This document shows positions 34,561-44,997 of a stretch of 64,000 bases of DNA, piece after piece (positions within the stretch are counted from its first letter, which is position 1; every line of letters starts with the position of its first letter). Source of the DNA: Stenotrophomonas sp. BIO128-Bstrain (GTDB lineage: Bacteria; Pseudomonadota; Gammaproteobacteria; Xanthomonadales; Xanthomonadaceae). The DNA is taken from contig NZ_CP124620.1 of the NCBI RefSeq assembly GCF_030128875.1, positions 3,162,001 through 3,226,000 on the forward strand. The letters are read 5' to 3'. A program made the position numbers and the translations under genes. The notes below the pieces were generated by a model. It had not been told where the DNA came from. It searched no databases and saw only the letters and a program-made list of their open reading frames with translations.

Positions 34561-35001
34561 CTAGCGCGTCGCCCAGGCGATCACGGTCACCACCACCGCT
34601 GCGGCCAGCAGCAACCACAGGCCCAGTCCGCCCCGATCACCCGGGGCGACCGTCGCACTGCCGGCGGTGAGACGGGCACCTTCGCGCGGACGCGCGGTGG
34701 GCGTGTGGCCTACTTCCAGCATGCCGGTGGCCGGCCGCTGGTTACGCTCGGTGAGCTTGTTCTGCATGCGCCGCGCCCGCTCAGGGTCGACCTTGTGCAG
34801 TTCCTCCAGCAGCACCTGCTGCTGACGCGCGCGGTCCGGCTGTGCCCTGGCCTTGTGCAGGATCTCGCGCAACGGCACCGCCGGCTGCTCGGCGGAGCGG
34901 CCCGGGGTCACATCCAGCAACAGCGCGCGGTACTCCGGCGGTACATCGGCCAGCCGGGTGTAGCGCGTGCCATTGATCTCCATTTCAAACCGTTCGGTCA
35001 C
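34561..35001 (-). CDS. Hypothetical protein with C-terminal membrane anchor
   Basis: 146 residues. The N-terminal part (TERFEMEINGTRYTRLADVPPEYRALL) looks like a short folded motif, followed by a charged helical segment (ILHKARAQPDRARQQQVLLEELHKVDPERARRMQ) and one membrane helix at the extreme C-terminus (LGLWLLLAAAVVVTVIAWATR), so probably tail-anchored. GTG 35001 overlaps the stop of the upstream gene and has GGAGG ahead of it. No function recognised. Confidence 0.75.
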   Translation of the reverse strand: MTERFEMEINGTRYTRLADVPPEYRALLLDVTPGRSAEQPAVPLREILHKARAQPDRARQQQVLLEELHKVDPERARRMQNKLTERNQRPATGMLEVGHTPTARPREGARLTAGSATVAPGDRGGLGLWLLLAAAVVVTVIAWATR

Positions 35002-36074
35002 GGTGCCTCCGTCCAACCTGCCTTGGGTGCGATCACCTCGGTGCTCGCCGGTGCATGCCAGATGCGTTGCCACATCGCCGAGAACCGGCGCTTCACCATC
35101 GCCCTGCCCTGCTCCCCTTCATACGCCGGGCGCAGCTGCCGCGGCGTGATCGCGGCCCAGCCCCCGCCCTCGGCCCGGGCCACCGCGAAGGTGAAGGTGT
35201 AGTCCGGCTCCAGGCCCATGCGCAGATCGCTCAGCCGCAGCTCGCCATCGACCACCTGCGCGCGCATGAAGCCGCGGTTGAACCAGTTCAGGCGCTGCAC
35301 GGCCGGCAGCGTGGCCGCCTGGCGCAGGGCCTGCACGTTGGAGGGATGGCCTTCAAAGGTCATCGGGCCGCGGTCGGCGATCAGCGAGCGCTCGCCGATC
35401 ACGTAGCCGTTGGGCGTCATCGCGACGACCTGCCAGAGCAGCGTGTTGAACGGCATCGCCACCGAAAAGCGCGGCGCATCGCCCAGCCCCATCGCGGCCA
35501 GGGCGCGGTCGGCCTCGCGGTCGACACTGTGCTTGGCCAGCAGCGACCAGCCCAGGTAGCCACTGCTGAGCACCAAGCCGGCCACCAGCGCCTTCTGCGC
35601 CAACGGCCGCGCCCGCGCGAACCACGCCACTGCACAGGCGATCAGCAGCCACACGGTGTAGAGCGGGTCGATGATGAAAACGCTGGCCCACATCGTCGGG
35701 TGCGGGGTGAACGGCCACCACAGCTGGGTACCGTAGACGGTGAAGGCATCCAGCAGCGGATGGGTGATCAGCGCCAGCGTGATCGCCCAGAACCAGCGGC
35801 CCGGCGCCTGCGCCACCCGGCCGTGACCAAAGCGTTTGAACAGCCACCAGATCAGCGCGGCCACCCACGGCAACACCAGCAGCGAGTGGCTGTAGCTGCG
35901 GTGCTCGACCATCAGCGCCACCGGATCGGCGGCGGTGAACGCCAGCAGCAGCGCGTCCAGGTCCGGCAGGGTGCCGAGCGCGGCACCGGCCAACAGGGCG
36001 GCGCGGCGATGGCCGGCCGGTGCGATGGCGGCGGCGACCGCGCCACCGAGTACGATCTGGGTCAGGGAGTCCAT
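34998..36074 (-). CDS. Membrane-bound metal-dependent hydrolase, YdjM/PF04307-like
   Basis: 358 residues. The N-terminal half carries five or six helices and the family residues MDSLTQIVLGGAVAAAI, GTLPDLDAL, EHRSYSHSLL and THPLLDAFT, the histidine/aspartate set assigned to metal binding. The C-terminal 170 residues form a soluble domain with beta strands. The role in the cell is unclear; some relatives are LexA-regulated. Co-transcribed with the tail-anchored protein. Confidence 0.85.
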   Translation of the reverse strand: MDSLTQIVLGGAVAAAIAPAGHRRAALLAGAALGTLPDLDALLLAFTAADPVALMVEHRSYSHSLLVLPWVAALIWWLFKRFGHGRVAQAPGRWFWAITLALITHPLLDAFTVYGTQLWWPFTPHPTMWASVFIIDPLYTVWLLIACAVAWFARARPLAQKALVAGLVLSSGYLGWSLLAKHSVDREADRALAAMGLGDAPRFSVAMPFNTLLWQVVAMTPNGYVIGERSLIADRGPMTFEGHPSNVQALRQAATLPAVQRLNWFNRGFMRAQVVDGELRLSDLRMGLEPDYTFTFAVARAEGGGWAAITPRQLRPAYEGEQGRAMVKRRFSAMWQRIWHAPASTEVIAPKAGWTEAP

Positions 36075-36122
36075 CGGCCGATGCTAGCAGCCGGGCCTGG
36101 CGCTGCGTTGATGCCGTTCTGC

Positions 36123-36965
36123 TCAGGCAGCTCTGGCCAGTGCGGCGTTGCCGGGCAGCGCCGCCAGGGTCTGCCCGGTGTGATCCAGCAGCCGCAGGCT
36201 GCCGTCCGGATCCTCGGCCAGCGCGGTCAGGCTCTCGACCCAGTCGCCGTCGTTGGCATAGATCAGCCCGTCGCGCTCCACCAGTGCGGCGCGGTGGATG
36301 TGCCCGCAGACGATCCCGTCCAGCCCACGCCGACGCACATCCTCGAGCCCGGCCTGGACGAAGCGTTCGATGTAGCGTTCGGCCGCGCCGCTGCGCTTCT
36401 TGAGGAATTCAGAGAGAGACCAGTAGCGCTGACCCAGCCGCCGCCGGACCGCGTTGAGCAGGTGGTTGCCGGTCAGGATGCGGTAGTACAGCCAGTCGCC
36501 GAAGCGCTCCTGCAGGCCACCGAAATGGGTGATGCCGTCGTAGTCGTCACCATGCACGACCAGCAGCCGCCGTCCGTCGGCGGTCACGTGGATCGCCCGC
36601 CGGCGTACCTGCATGGCCGGCAGCATCAGCCCGCAGACCTTGCGCAGCGAAGCATCGTGGTTGCCCGGGATGTAGATGATCCGGGTGCCGGCCCGCTGCA
36701 GCGCGTGCAGGGCCTGGATCACCTCGCTGTGCGCCGGCCGCCAACTGGCCCGGCGGTGCGCCATCCACCACAGGTCGATGATGTCGCCCACCAGATACAG
36801 GCGCTCGCAGCGCAGCCCGGCCAGGAACCTGGCCAGTTCGGCGGCATGGCAGTGGCGTGAGCCAAGGTGGACGTCGGAAAGGAAGACGGCCCGCCGATGG
36901 GGCGCCAGGGTCGTCACGGGCCGTTTGGCGGCTTCCCGCGCGTCGCGCTGCTCGACGTCGTGCAT
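36123..36965 (-). CDS. LpxH-like metallophosphatase (UDP-2,3-diacylglucosamine diphosphatase family)
   Basis: 280 residues with the five metallophosphatase motifs: SDVHLGSRHCHA, VGDIIDLWW, PGNHDASLR, VHGDDYDG and CGHIHRA. The GDIIDLWW and HGDDYD variants match the longer LpxH2-type relatives rather than E. coli LpxH. A role in lipid A or phospholipid headgroup hydrolysis is plausible. Start ATG 36965; about 84 further N-terminal residues could be read in frame but look non-coding. Confidence 0.85.
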   Translation of the reverse strand: MHDVEQRDAREAAKRPVTTLAPHRRAVFLSDVHLGSRHCHAAELARFLAGLRCERLYLVGDIIDLWWMAHRRASWRPAHSEVIQALHALQRAGTRIIYIPGNHDASLRKVCGLMLPAMQVRRRAIHVTADGRRLLVVHGDDYDGITHFGGLQERFGDWLYYRILTGNHLLNAVRRRLGQRYWSLSEFLKKRSGAAERYIERFVQAGLEDVRRRGLDGIVCGHIHRAALVERDGLIYANDGDWVESLTALAEDPDGSLRLLDHTGQTLAALPGNAALARAA

Positions 36966-37324
36966 GGCGTGCTCCTCAGGTCCGGCGGCCGGATGCGCCG
37001 AAGCCTGCCCTGCGTCGACGACAGCCCGATGGCGGTTTGACGACGGGCCGGTGACGCTCGCGGGGTTCGGATGCACGTCGCGCCCTTCGTGAGGCGCGTG
37101 CGGCTGGCGTGCTTCTCGGGGCAGGTGCCGCTGCGGGCGGCCGTTTGTCACGCTGGTGGAACACTGGGCGGTGACGCTGGGCCTCAATCCCGTCACACCG
37201 GGCCCTGCGACGGGCACGCAGGCTTAACCACGGGCAACCCTCGCTGGCGCACAATGCAAGCGCGCGACTTGCCGTGTATCATTCGCGCCCATCTTTCCAT
37301 CCGAATCAAAGGATATTACGCCTG
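36966..37324. other. Intergenic region upstream of metK
   Basis: 359 bases without a convincing gene between divergent units. Near its right end TATCAT at 37277-37282 is a possible -10 element for metK, without a good -35 at the expected spacing. A weak ribosome site (AAAGGATATT) precedes the metK start. I found no match to SAM riboswitch cores here. Confidence 0.5.
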
Positions 37325-38536
37325 ATGTCCAGCTACCTGTTCACCTCCGAATCGGTCTCCGAAGGCCATCCGGACAAGATTGCCGACCAGATCTCCGATG
37401 CGGTGCTGGACGCGATCCTGACCCAGGACAAGCGTGCGCGCGTGGCCTGCGAAACCATGGTCAAGACTGGCGTGGCAATCGTCGCCGGTGAAATCACCAC
37501 CAGCGCCTGGATCGACCTGGAAGCCTTGACCCGCAAGGTGATCCTGGACATCGGCTACGACAGCTCCGACGTCGGCTTCGACGGCGCGACCTGCGGCGTG
37601 CTGAACCTGATCGGCAAGCAGTCGCCGCACATCGCCCAGGGCGTGGACCGCAAGAAGCCCGAAGAAATGGGCGCTGGCGACCAGGGCCTGATGTTCGGCT
37701 ATGCCACCAACGAGACCGACAGCTACATGCCGGCCGCGATCCACCTGTCGCACCGCCTGGTCGAGCAGCAGGCCAAGATCCGCAAGAAGAAGAACTCGCC
37801 GCTGTCCTGGCTGCGCCCGGATGCCAAGAGCCAGGTCACCCTGCGCTATGAAAACGGCGCCGTCTCGGCCATCGACGCGGTGGTGCTGTCGACCCAGCAC
37901 GCCCCGGGCGTGAAGCAGAAGGACCTCATCGAGGCCGTCCGCGAAGAGATCATCAAGCCGGTGCTGCCGGCCAAGTGGCTGCACAAGGGCACCAAGTTCC
38001 ACATCAACCCGACCGGCAAGTTCGAGATCGGCGGTCCGGTGGGCGACTGTGGCCTGACCGGCCGCAAGATCATCGTCGACACCTACGGCGGCTGGGCCCG
38101 TCACGGTGGTGGTGCGTTCTCGGGCAAGGATCCGTCCAAGGTCGACCGTTCGGCCGCTTACGCTGCCCGCTACGTCGCCAAGAACGTCGTGGCTGCCGGC
38201 CTGGCCGACCGTTGCGAAGTGCAGGTCTCCTACGCCATCGGCGTGGCCGAGCCGACCTCGATCTCGGTCACCACCTTCGGCACCGGCAAGATCAGCGATG
38301 ACAAGATCGAAAAGCTGATCCGCAAGCACTTCGACCTGCGCCCGTACGGCATCATCCAGATGCTGGACCTGATCCACCCGATGTACCAGCAGACCGCGGC
38401 CTACGGCCACTTCGGCCGCAAGGCCAAGGAGTTCAGCTACACCAACGGTGCTGGCGAACAGGTCAATGCGACCGCCTTCTCCTGGGAGAAGACCGATCGC
38501 GCCGCCGCCCTGCGCGCGGATGCGAAGTTGAAGTAA
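37325..38536 (+). CDS. metK: S-adenosylmethionine synthetase
   Basis: Makes SAM from methionine and ATP. 403 residues, as in proteobacteria. N-terminal [27 protein letters not shown] with the catalytic His, [12 protein letters not shown], and the glycine-rich [19 protein letters not shown]-loop. It forms, with ahcY (45137) and metF (53229), three key steps of the methyl cycle within 16 kb. Followed by an intrinsic terminator and a SMAG array. Confidence 0.97.
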   Translation: MSSYLFTSESVSEGHPDKIADQISDAVLDAILTQDKRARVACETMVKTGVAIVAGEITTSAWIDLEALTRKVILDIGYDSSDVGFDGATCGVLNLIGKQSPHIAQGVDRKKPEEMGAGDQGLMFGYATNETDSYMPAAIHLSHRLVEQQAKIRKKKNSPLSWLRPDAKSQVTLRYENGAVSAIDAVVLSTQHAPGVKQKDLIEAVREEIIKPVLPAKWLHKGTKFHINPTGKFEIGGPVGDCGLTGRKIIVDTYGGWARHGGGAFSGKDPSKVDRSAAYAARYVAKNVVAAGLADRCEVQVSYAIGVAEPTSISVTTFGTGKISDDKIEKLIRKHFDLRPYGIIQMLDLIHPMYQQTAAYGHFGRKAKEFSYTNGAGEQVNATAFSWEKTDRAAALRADAKLK

Positions 38537-38541
38537 GAAAT

Positions 38542-38566
38542 GGGCCGCGAAAGCGGCCCTTTTCTT
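38542..38566 (+). terminator. metK terminator
   Basis: GGGCCGC-GAAA-GCGGCCC with a GNRA tetraloop followed by TTTTCTT. The same 18-base hairpin occurs again at 38696-38713 without the T-run. Confidence 0.9.
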
Positions 38567-38570
38567 ACGG

Positions 38571-38656
38571 GTAGAGCCGACCGTTGGTCGGCTGGCCGAG
38601 GGTAGAGCCGACCGTTGGTCGGCTGGCGGCGGGTAGAGCCGACCGTTGGTCGGCTG
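38571..38656 (+). repeat. Three tandem SMAG elements
   Basis: Three identical copies beginning GTAGAGCCGACCGTTGGTCG at 38571, 38602 and 38633, a 31-base period. Each is a palindrome (GCCGACC/GGTCGGC). This is a SMAG tandem and not a CRISPR array: the spacers are about 7 bases. Confidence 0.9.
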
Positions 38657-38695
38657 GCCGCGCGCAGCGCGGCAATGATCGGCGAAACAAACGGC

Positions 38696-38713
38696 GGGCC
38701 GCGAAAGCGGCCC
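38696..38713. repeat. Second copy of the metK terminator hairpin
   Basis: The 18-base hairpin GGGCCGCGAAAGCGGCCC, identical to the one at 38542, sits 154 bases downstream of it within the SMAG array, but lacks a T-run. It may come from a local duplication. Confidence 0.7.
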
Positions 38714-38757
38714 GTCGTCGTTTGGGCGCCTTGACCCATCGTCGCGCCGCGCACGAA

Positions 38758-38781
38758 CAGCCGACCAACGGTCGGCTCTAC
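38758..38781 (-). repeat. Inverted SMAG element
   Basis: A fourth copy of the same subtype (GTAGAGCCGACCGTTGGTCG on the minus strand), facing the three tandem copies, 31 bases before the thioesterase start. Confidence 0.88.
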
Positions 38782-38811
38782 CAATGGGTCAAGCGGCGCT
38801 ACACTCTTGCC

Positions 38812-39330
38812 ATGCCCGAATTCAAATCCAACCAGCTCTCCATGACGGTGCTGATGTCGCCGGACATGGCCAACTTCTCCGGCAAGGTGCACGGCGGTGC
38901 GGTGCTGCGCCTGCTCGACCAGGTTGCCTACGCCTGCGCCAGCCGCTATGCCGGCAGCTACGTGGTCACCCTTTCGGTGGACCAGGTGATGTTCCGCCAG
39001 CCGATCGCGGTCGGCGAGCTGGTCACCTTCCTGGCCTCGGTGAACTACACCGGCACCTCCTCGATGGAGATCGGGGTCAAGGTGGTGGCCGAGGACATCC
39101 TCAAGCGCAGCGTGCGCCACGCCAACAGCTGCTTCTTCACCATGGTCGCGGTGGATGACGAGGGCAAGCCGACCCCGGTGCCGCCGCTCGTGCTGGAGAC
39201 CGCCGACGAACGCCGCCGGCATGCCGCCGCGTTGATCCGCCGCCAGCTGCGCGAGGAGATGGAGCAGCGCCACCTGGAGCTGCTGGCATCCAATCCGCCT
39301 GCACCAGGTGATCTGGTCGAGCGGGTCTGA
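38812..39330 (+). CDS. Hotdog-fold acyl-CoA thioesterase
   Basis: 172 residues of the YciA/BACH-like thioesterase family. The hotdog core carries ANFSGKVHGGAVLRLLDQVAYACASRYAG with the family GGxxLxxxDxxA helix, then VDQVMFRQPIAVGELVTFLASV and the TSSMEIGVKV strand. A charged C-terminal helix follows. It hydrolyses acyl-CoA; chain length preference is not visible. Start at ATG 38812. Confidence 0.9.
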   Translation: MPEFKSNQLSMTVLMSPDMANFSGKVHGGAVLRLLDQVAYACASRYAGSYVVTLSVDQVMFRQPIAVGELVTFLASVNYTGTSSMEIGVKVVAEDILKRSVRHANSCFFTMVAVDDEGKPTPVPPLVLETADERRRHAAALIRRQLREEMEQRHLELLASNPPAPGDLVERV

Positions 39331-39338
39331 GAAGCGCT

Positions 39339-39358
39339 GCCGGCCAGCGGCCGGCACT
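39339..39358 (-). repeat. Degenerate SMAG element
   Basis: GCCGGCCAGCGGCCGGCACT, an inverted SMAG with its GTAG head changed to GGAG, lies between the convergent thioesterase and ppc genes. Its stem may act as a terminator. Confidence 0.6.
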
Positions 39359-39371
39359 CCCCCTTCATGGC

Positions 39372-42083
39372 CTACCCGGTGTTCTGTACGCCCTGCGAAA
39401 CACCGTTCACGCAGGCCACCAGCGCGCGCAGCACGTCATCGTCTTCGCCACCGCTTTCACGCCAGCGGCGCAGCAGGTCCACCTGCAGCACGCTGATCGG
39501 ATCGATGTAGGGATTGCGCAGGCGGATCGACAGCGCCAGGCGCTGATCGTGCTGAAGCAGTGCATCCTGCCCGGTCAGCGCCAGGATCCACTGCGCGGTG
39601 AGCTCCAGCTCACGCTGGATCTGCGGGAAGAAACGGCCATGCAACGCACCAGACAGCTGCGAGAACTGCTCGGCGATGGTCAGGTCGCCCTTGGACAGCA
39701 CCATCGCGATGTCATCCAGGAAGGTGCTGAAGAACGGCCAGTCGCGCGCCATTTCTTTCAGGATGTCCTCGTGGCCGGCATCGATCGCCGCCTGCAGGCC
39801 GCTACCCACGCCATACCAACCCGGAATCACGGCACGCGCCTGGCTCCAGGCGAACACCCACGGAATCGCGCGCAGGTTGCTCAACGCGGCATCTTCGCCC
39901 AACCGGCGCGAGGGCCGTGAGCCCAACGTCATCCGCTCGATCACATCGATCGGCGTGGCCAGGCGGAAGTACTGCATGAAGTCTTTCTGGCCGACGAAGG
40001 CACGGTAGGCCTCCGCACTCTTCTGCGCGATCAGGTCCATCACCGGGCGCCACTGTTCCTCGCGCGGTTCCGGTGCACGCGGGCGCAGGCTGGAGCGCAG
40101 CACCGCACCGGTGGACTGCTCCAGCGAGCGCAGTGCCAGCGCACGGATGCCGTACTTGCGGTGGATCACCTCGCCCTGCTCGGTCACGCGCAGGCGGCCG
40201 TCGATGCTGCCGCGCGGCGAGGCATCCACGGCGTGCGTGGTCTTGCCGCCACCGCGGCTGATCGAGCCGCCGCGGCCGTGGAAGAAAGTCAGGCGGATGT
40301 CGTTCTCGGCAGCGACCTCCAACAGTTCTACCTGGGCGCGCTGAAGGCCCCAGCGCGACGCCGCGATGCCCCCATCCTTGCCGCTGTCCGAGTAGCCGAG
40401 CATCACCATCTGCACATCGCCGCGCGAGGCCAGGTGCGTGCGGTAGACCGGATCGGCCAGCAGATCGCGCAGCGTGTCGGTACCGCGCTTGAGATCGTCC
40501 ACGGTTTCAAACAACGGGGCGATGTCGAGCGGCACCGCACCGGCGTCATCCACCAGGCCGCCACGACGTGCCAAGGCGAGCACGGCGAGGACATCGCTGC
40601 GGTCATGCGCCATCGAGATGATGTAACTGCCCAGTGCATCGGCCCCATGCCGGTGATGGGCATCGGCCAGCGCCGCAAACACCGCGTCCAGGCGCTCACC
40701 GCCTTCTTCGTTGCTCACCGGCAGCACCTGCTCGCCGCTGGCGAACGGGGCCAGCCGTGCCGCGCGGGTGACCGCATCGGCAGCGTCCCAGGCCTCCTGC
40801 CCATCCAGCACGCTGGCCAGCGCGCGACCATGCACGCTCGATTCCTGACGCACGTCCAGGCGCGCCAGATGGAAGCCGAAGGTGCGCACCCGCCACAGCA
40901 GGCGACGCACGGCGAAGCCGCCGGCATGGTCGCCCTTGTTCTCGTGCAGGCTGCGCAGGATCAGCTCGATGTCGTCGGTGAGTTCCTGCGGCGACACGTA
41001 GGCGCCTTCCGCATCGTCCATCGTCGCCTGCACGCGTGCGCGCATGCGGTCATTGAGCAGACGGTACGGCATGTCGGCATGACGCGGGCGCGAGGTGACC
41101 TTGGGCAGCAACGCCTTGTAATGGTCCACGCGGGCCTGCAGTTCATCACTGACCGCCACGCGCTCGGTGGACTGGCTGAGCAGGCTGGCCAACTGCAGCA
41201 GGTCTTTCTGGTAGCGGCCGAGCACGGCCTGGCGCTGCGCATCCAGGGTGTTGCGGATGGTGCCGGCATCCACGTTCGGATTGCCATCCATGTCGCCGCC
41301 CACCCACGTGCCGAAGCGCAGCAGGCGCGGCAGCGGCAGTTCCTGCCCATAGGTATCCAGCAGTGCCTGCTGCAGCGATTCGTACAGCACCGGAATCACC
41401 CGGTACAGCACCTGCACCAGATAGAAGCCGACATGCTCGCGCTCGTCTTCCACGGTCGGGCGCACGGGCGAGGAATCGGTGGTCTGCCACGAGGCGGTCA
41501 GCGCCATGCGGAAACGCGCGGCGTCAGCGGCCGCTTCGCCCGGCGTGCGCTGGCCGTCGAGGTTGTCGACCAGGCTGGCCACCATCAACTGCTCTTTCTC
41601 CAGCAGCGCGCGGCGGACCGCCTCGGTCGGGTGCGCGGTGAACACCGGCTCGATGTCGATGCGCGGCAGCCACTCGGCCAGTTCGTCCAGGGTGACGCCC
41701 TGTGCCTTGAGGTTGACCAGTGCGTCCTGCAGGCCATCGGGCTGCGGCGTGGCGGTACCGGCGCGCTGGTAGTCGCGGCGGCGGCGGATGCGGTGCACCC
41801 GCTCGGCGATGTTCACCACCTGGAAATAGGTACTGAACGCACGCACCATCGCTTCGGCGCGCGCCGGTGGCAGGCCGGTCAGCGCATCGTTGAGATCGGA
41901 CAGGGGGGCGTCGCTTTCGCGGCGGGCGATGGCGCGTGTACGCACCTGTTCCACATCATCGAAAAACTGCGTGGAGACCTGCTCGGCGAGCAGGTCGCCG
42001 ACCAGTGCGCCGAGTCGGCGTACATCGTCGCGCAGGGGAATATCGGGAGTGGCAAAAACGATGCTGCTACGGTACTCGTTCAT
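39372..42083 (-). CDS. ppc: Phosphoenolpyruvate carboxylase
   Basis: Carboxylates PEP to oxaloacetate to refill the TCA cycle. 903 residues. Catalytic motifs: [14 protein letters not shown] (catalytic His), [33 protein letters not shown], and [14 protein letters not shown], ending with the conserved C-terminal [16 protein letters not shown] and QNTG. Length matches E. coli (883). Start ATG 42083. Confidence 0.97.
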   Translation of the reverse strand: MNEYRSSIVFATPDIPLRDDVRRLGALVGDLLAEQVSTQFFDDVEQVRTRAIARRESDAPLSDLNDALTGLPPARAEAMVRAFSTYFQVVNIAERVHRIRRRRDYQRAGTATPQPDGLQDALVNLKAQGVTLDELAEWLPRIDIEPVFTAHPTEAVRRALLEKEQLMVASLVDNLDGQRTPGEAAADAARFRMALTASWQTTDSSPVRPTVEDEREHVGFYLVQVLYRVIPVLYESLQQALLDTYGQELPLPRLLRFGTWVGGDMDGNPNVDAGTIRNTLDAQRQAVLGRYQKDLLQLASLLSQSTERVAVSDELQARVDHYKALLPKVTSRPRHADMPYRLLNDRMRARVQATMDDAEGAYVSPQELTDDIELILRSLHENKGDHAGGFAVRRLLWRVRTFGFHLARLDVRQESSVHGRALASVLDGQEAWDAADAVTRAARLAPFASGEQVLPVSNEEGGERLDAVFAALADAHHRHGADALGSYIISMAHDRSDVLAVLALARRGGLVDDAGAVPLDIAPLFETVDDLKRGTDTLRDLLADPVYRTHLASRGDVQMVMLGYSDSGKDGGIAASRWGLQRAQVELLEVAAENDIRLTFFHGRGGSISRGGGKTTHAVDASPRGSIDGRLRVTEQGEVIHRKYGIRALALRSLEQSTGAVLRSSLRPRAPEPREEQWRPVMDLIAQKSAEAYRAFVGQKDFMQYFRLATPIDVIERMTLGSRPSRRLGEDAALSNLRAIPWVFAWSQARAVIPGWYGVGSGLQAAIDAGHEDILKEMARDWPFFSTFLDDIAMVLSKGDLTIAEQFSQLSGALHGRFFPQIQRELELTAQWILALTGQDALLQHDQRLALSIRLRNPYIDPISVLQVDLLRRWRESGGEDDDVLRALVACVNGVSQGVQNTG

Positions 42084-42170
42084 CTGCGACGCACTGGCCT
42101 CGGGAACGGAATCCGCTCAAGCCTAACCCACAATCGCGTCGTTGCTGCGTCGCGCAAATAGTTACATCTG

Positions 42171-42338
42171 GTAGTGCCGGCCGCTGGCCGGCTCCATGCA
42201 GATCTGACAGGTGCCAGTGCGGGCATCGCGAGGAGCCGGCCAGCGGCCGGCACTACCGATCGCGTGCATTCCGAGGAGCCGGCCAGCGGCCGGCACTACC
42301 GGTCACCTTCATCGCGAGGTACCGGCCAACGGCCGGTA
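42171..42338. repeat. Cluster of SMAG elements between ppc and the S9 peptidase
   Basis: One plus-strand copy at 42171-42192 (GTAGTGCCGGCCGCTGGCC), two minus-strand copies ending at 42256 and 42299, and a degenerate palindrome TACCGGCCAACGGCCGGTA at 42320-42338. The copies occupy most of the 268-base gap. Confidence 0.85.
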
Positions 42339-42351
42339 CACATCGGTTGTT

Positions 42352-44886
42352 TCAGCGCTTCTTCTTCACTGGCTTGCCCTCGCCCACGGTCTGCTCCAGC
42401 CAGCGCTCGCTCTCGGCCAGCATGGTCATGATCGATTCGCGTGCCCGGTAAGCGTGCGATTCATTGGGCAGCATCACCAGCCGCGAGGTACCGCCCAGCC
42501 CCTTCACCGCGGCGAACATGCGCTCGCTCTGGATCGGGAACGTGCCGGAGTTGTTGTCGTCCACGCCATGGATGAAGAGGATCGGGTCCTTGATCTTGTC
42601 GGCGTAGTTGAACGGCGACATCTTCTGGTAGACGTCCTGCGCCTGCCAGTAGTTGCGCTCTTCGGCCTGGAAGCCGAACGGGGTCAGCGTGCGGTTGTAG
42701 GCGCCGCTGCGCGCGATGCCGGCCTTGAACAGGCGGGTATGCGCGAGCAGGTTGGCGGTCATGAACGCACCGTAGGAGTGGCCACCGATCGCGATGTGCT
42801 CGCGGTCGGTCACGCCACGCCGCACCACTTCATTCACGGCGGCCTCGGCATTGGCGATCAGCTGCGGCAGGTAGGTGTCGTTCGGCTCCTTGTCGCCCTC
42901 ACCGATGATCGGCATCGACGGGCTGACCAGCACCGCGTAGCCCTTGGCCAGGAACGCCTGCGGACCCCAGTAGCTGATCGCGTTGAAGCGGTACGGCGAA
43001 TCGGTGACCTGGCTGGCGGCTTCGGCGGTCTTGAACTCCCCCGGGTAGGCCCACATCAGCAGCGGCAACGGACCGTCCTTCTTCGCGTTGTAACCCGGCG
43101 GCAGCATCAGCGTGGCGGTCAGGTCGACGCCGTCGTTGCGCTTGTAGCGGATCTGCTCCTTGCTCACCCCACGCAGCTGCGGCAGCGGGTGCTGGAAGTG
43201 GGTCAGCGCCTTCGGTGCAGCCGTGGCATCACCCAGCGACTGCACGTAGAAGTTGGCCGGCTCATCGGGCGATTCACGGGTCAACAGCAGCGAGGTGCCT
43301 TCCTGGTCGAGCAGCGCCACCGGCGCGGCATAGGACGGGGCCTGCGAGTGGAACAGGCGCGTGGTCTGCTTGCTGTCCAGATCGAAGCGATCCACGAACG
43401 GACGATCGCCTTCCGGCGAAGCGCCCAGCCCGTACAGGAAGATGCTGCGGCCATCGGCACTCACCTGCAGGCGCGCGCGCCCGTTGACGTCGCGCACCAG
43501 GCCCGGGCGACCGGGATCGTTGTAGCGGTCCTGCGAGGAACGTGCGGACAACAGTTCAGCTGCCTTCTCCGGCTGGTCGGGCGCGATCCGCCACTGCTTG
43601 ACCTCGCGGTTCTTCCACCACGATTCGTTGAGCAGCGCCAGATCACCACGGCCCCACTGGATGCCGGCATAGCGGCTGCCCAGCTGCGCCAGGGTCACCG
43701 GCGGCTTGTCGAAGGGGGCGGCCTGCATCAGCACCGCATCGCGCACCTTGGCCTCGCGGTTCGGGTCGCCACCATCCTGCGCCTCGGCCCAGACCAGGGT
43801 CGCCGGGGCATCGGCGCGCCAGTCGATCCGGCGCACGCCGGTGGCCACCGCATCGTTGCCGGTCGGCAGGCCTTCCTTCAACGGCAGGTTGGCTACGGTG
43901 TGCTCCAGCTTGCCGTCCACGGCGGACAGCACTTCGATGCGACGCGCGAATGCGCTGGCCGGCACCAGATAGGAATACGGACGCACCACCCGTTCACTGA
44001 GCAGGTAACGGCCATCCGGGGAGAGCGTGACGTCCCAGTACACCCCGCCCGTGGAGAGCGGCGTGGTCACGCCGTTGAGCGCGACCTTGGCCGGCTGCGC
44101 GCTGGCGTAATAATCGAAGAGGCGGGCATCGGCCTCGTTCTTGAGCATGTCCTGGTAGGTGCGGATGGTGCGGACGCCGGCGTCGGCCTCGGTCTGCTGG
44201 ATCGCCGGGCCGGTCGGAATGCCGCCGGCGGACGGTGCCGGCCCCTGGCCCTTGAGCTGCTGCATCACCAGCAGGCCCCGGCTGTCGGGCTGCCAGCTGT
44301 AGCCATCGCCCATCACCGTGTTCAGATCGCCGACCAGGCGCCGCGCCGAACCGGCGTCCACATCAACGATCCACAGTTCATTGGTGTTGGTGGCCGCATG
44401 CACCTGGTTGAAGGCGATGTACTTCTGGTCCGGCGACCACGCAAAGGTGGCGATCGACAACGGCTGCGGCAGCCCGCTGATCTGGCGCTCCTTGCCATCG
44501 GCCACGTTCATCAGCCACAGCTTGTCGGCGAAGCTGAAGCGGCTGGCCGAATGCGTGGCCGGGTTGATGCGCAGGCCGGCCAGCTTCAGTTCGGGCTGGG
44601 CGACGTCGTTGATCGACGGCAGCGGCGGGGTCTGCAGCAGCGCGGCCAGGTCGCGGCGCGGGGACAGGCTCAGGGTCGGGGCACGCGGCGCGTCGACCAC
44701 CGCCTGCAGCGCCGGCGAGGGCAGCTCATAGCCGCTCGGGTCACCCTTGGCGGCGGCCACGGCCTGCGCGGAGGTCTTCGCGGCCGGCGCGGCGGCCAGC
44801 GCCAACGGCGGCACCGCCAGCAGGGCCAGGCCGAGGATCAAGGTATGGCGCCATTGCGGTGCGCGTCGACCATGGTTGCGTGTCAT
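42352..44886 (-). CDS. S9 family serine peptidase (prolyl oligopeptidase type)
   Basis: 844 residues: a signal peptide (ending near ALA-AAP), a beta-propeller of roughly 500 residues (repeated strands such as ISGLPQPLSIATFAWSPDQKYIAF), and a C-terminal alpha/beta hydrolase domain with the nucleophile in GGHSYGAFM, the acid in HGVDDNNSGT and the His in PNESHAYRAR. The GGHSYGA form and size fit the glutamyl/acylaminoacyl peptidase branch of S9. Periplasmic or secreted. The C-terminus ends in a lysine run. Confidence 0.92.
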   Translation of the reverse strand: MTRNHGRRAPQWRHTLILGLALLAVPPLALAAAPAAKTSAQAVAAAKGDPSGYELPSPALQAVVDAPRAPTLSLSPRRDLAALLQTPPLPSINDVAQPELKLAGLRINPATHSASRFSFADKLWLMNVADGKERQISGLPQPLSIATFAWSPDQKYIAFNQVHAATNTNELWIVDVDAGSARRLVGDLNTVMGDGYSWQPDSRGLLVMQQLKGQGPAPSAGGIPTGPAIQQTEADAGVRTIRTYQDMLKNEADARLFDYYASAQPAKVALNGVTTPLSTGGVYWDVTLSPDGRYLLSERVVRPYSYLVPASAFARRIEVLSAVDGKLEHTVANLPLKEGLPTGNDAVATGVRRIDWRADAPATLVWAEAQDGGDPNREAKVRDAVLMQAAPFDKPPVTLAQLGSRYAGIQWGRGDLALLNESWWKNREVKQWRIAPDQPEKAAELLSARSSQDRYNDPGRPGLVRDVNGRARLQVSADGRSIFLYGLGASPEGDRPFVDRFDLDSKQTTRLFHSQAPSYAAPVALLDQEGTSLLLTRESPDEPANFYVQSLGDATAAPKALTHFQHPLPQLRGVSKEQIRYKRNDGVDLTATLMLPPGYNAKKDGPLPLLMWAYPGEFKTAEAASQVTDSPYRFNAISYWGPQAFLAKGYAVLVSPSMPIIGEGDKEPNDTYLPQLIANAEAAVNEVVRRGVTDREHIAIGGHSYGAFMTANLLAHTRLFKAGIARSGAYNRTLTPFGFQAEERNYWQAQDVYQKMSPFNYADKIKDPILFIHGVDDNNSGTFPIQSERMFAAVKGLGGTSRLVMLPNESHAYRARESIMTMLAESERWLEQTVGEGKPVKKKR

Positions 44887-44997
44887 GTTCCGTCCCTATG
44901 CTGATACAAACCCCCGACCTTAACAGCCGGGCGCCGATCGCCCCCCTGCCGATGGTTGGGGGCGGGGACCGATTCATGCCAACGCAGCGGGCCGCGA

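Noticed and set aside
37200..37324. SAM riboswitch upstream of metK
   Set aside because: No SAM-I, SAM-II or SAM-IV/V core could be aligned by eye.
38571..38781. Possible CRISPR array after metK
   Set aside because: Only three tandem units with ~7-base gaps; the units are SMAG palindromes and no cas gene is near.
40161..42161. Long plus-strand open frame opposite ppc
   Set aside because: Antisense shadow of ppc; no recognisable motif.
42211..44904. Very long open frame on the plus strand opposite the S9 peptidase
   Set aside because: It is the high-GC shadow of a clear peptidase gene with all catalytic motifs, and its own translation is low-complexity His/Arg/Gln-rich with no domain.
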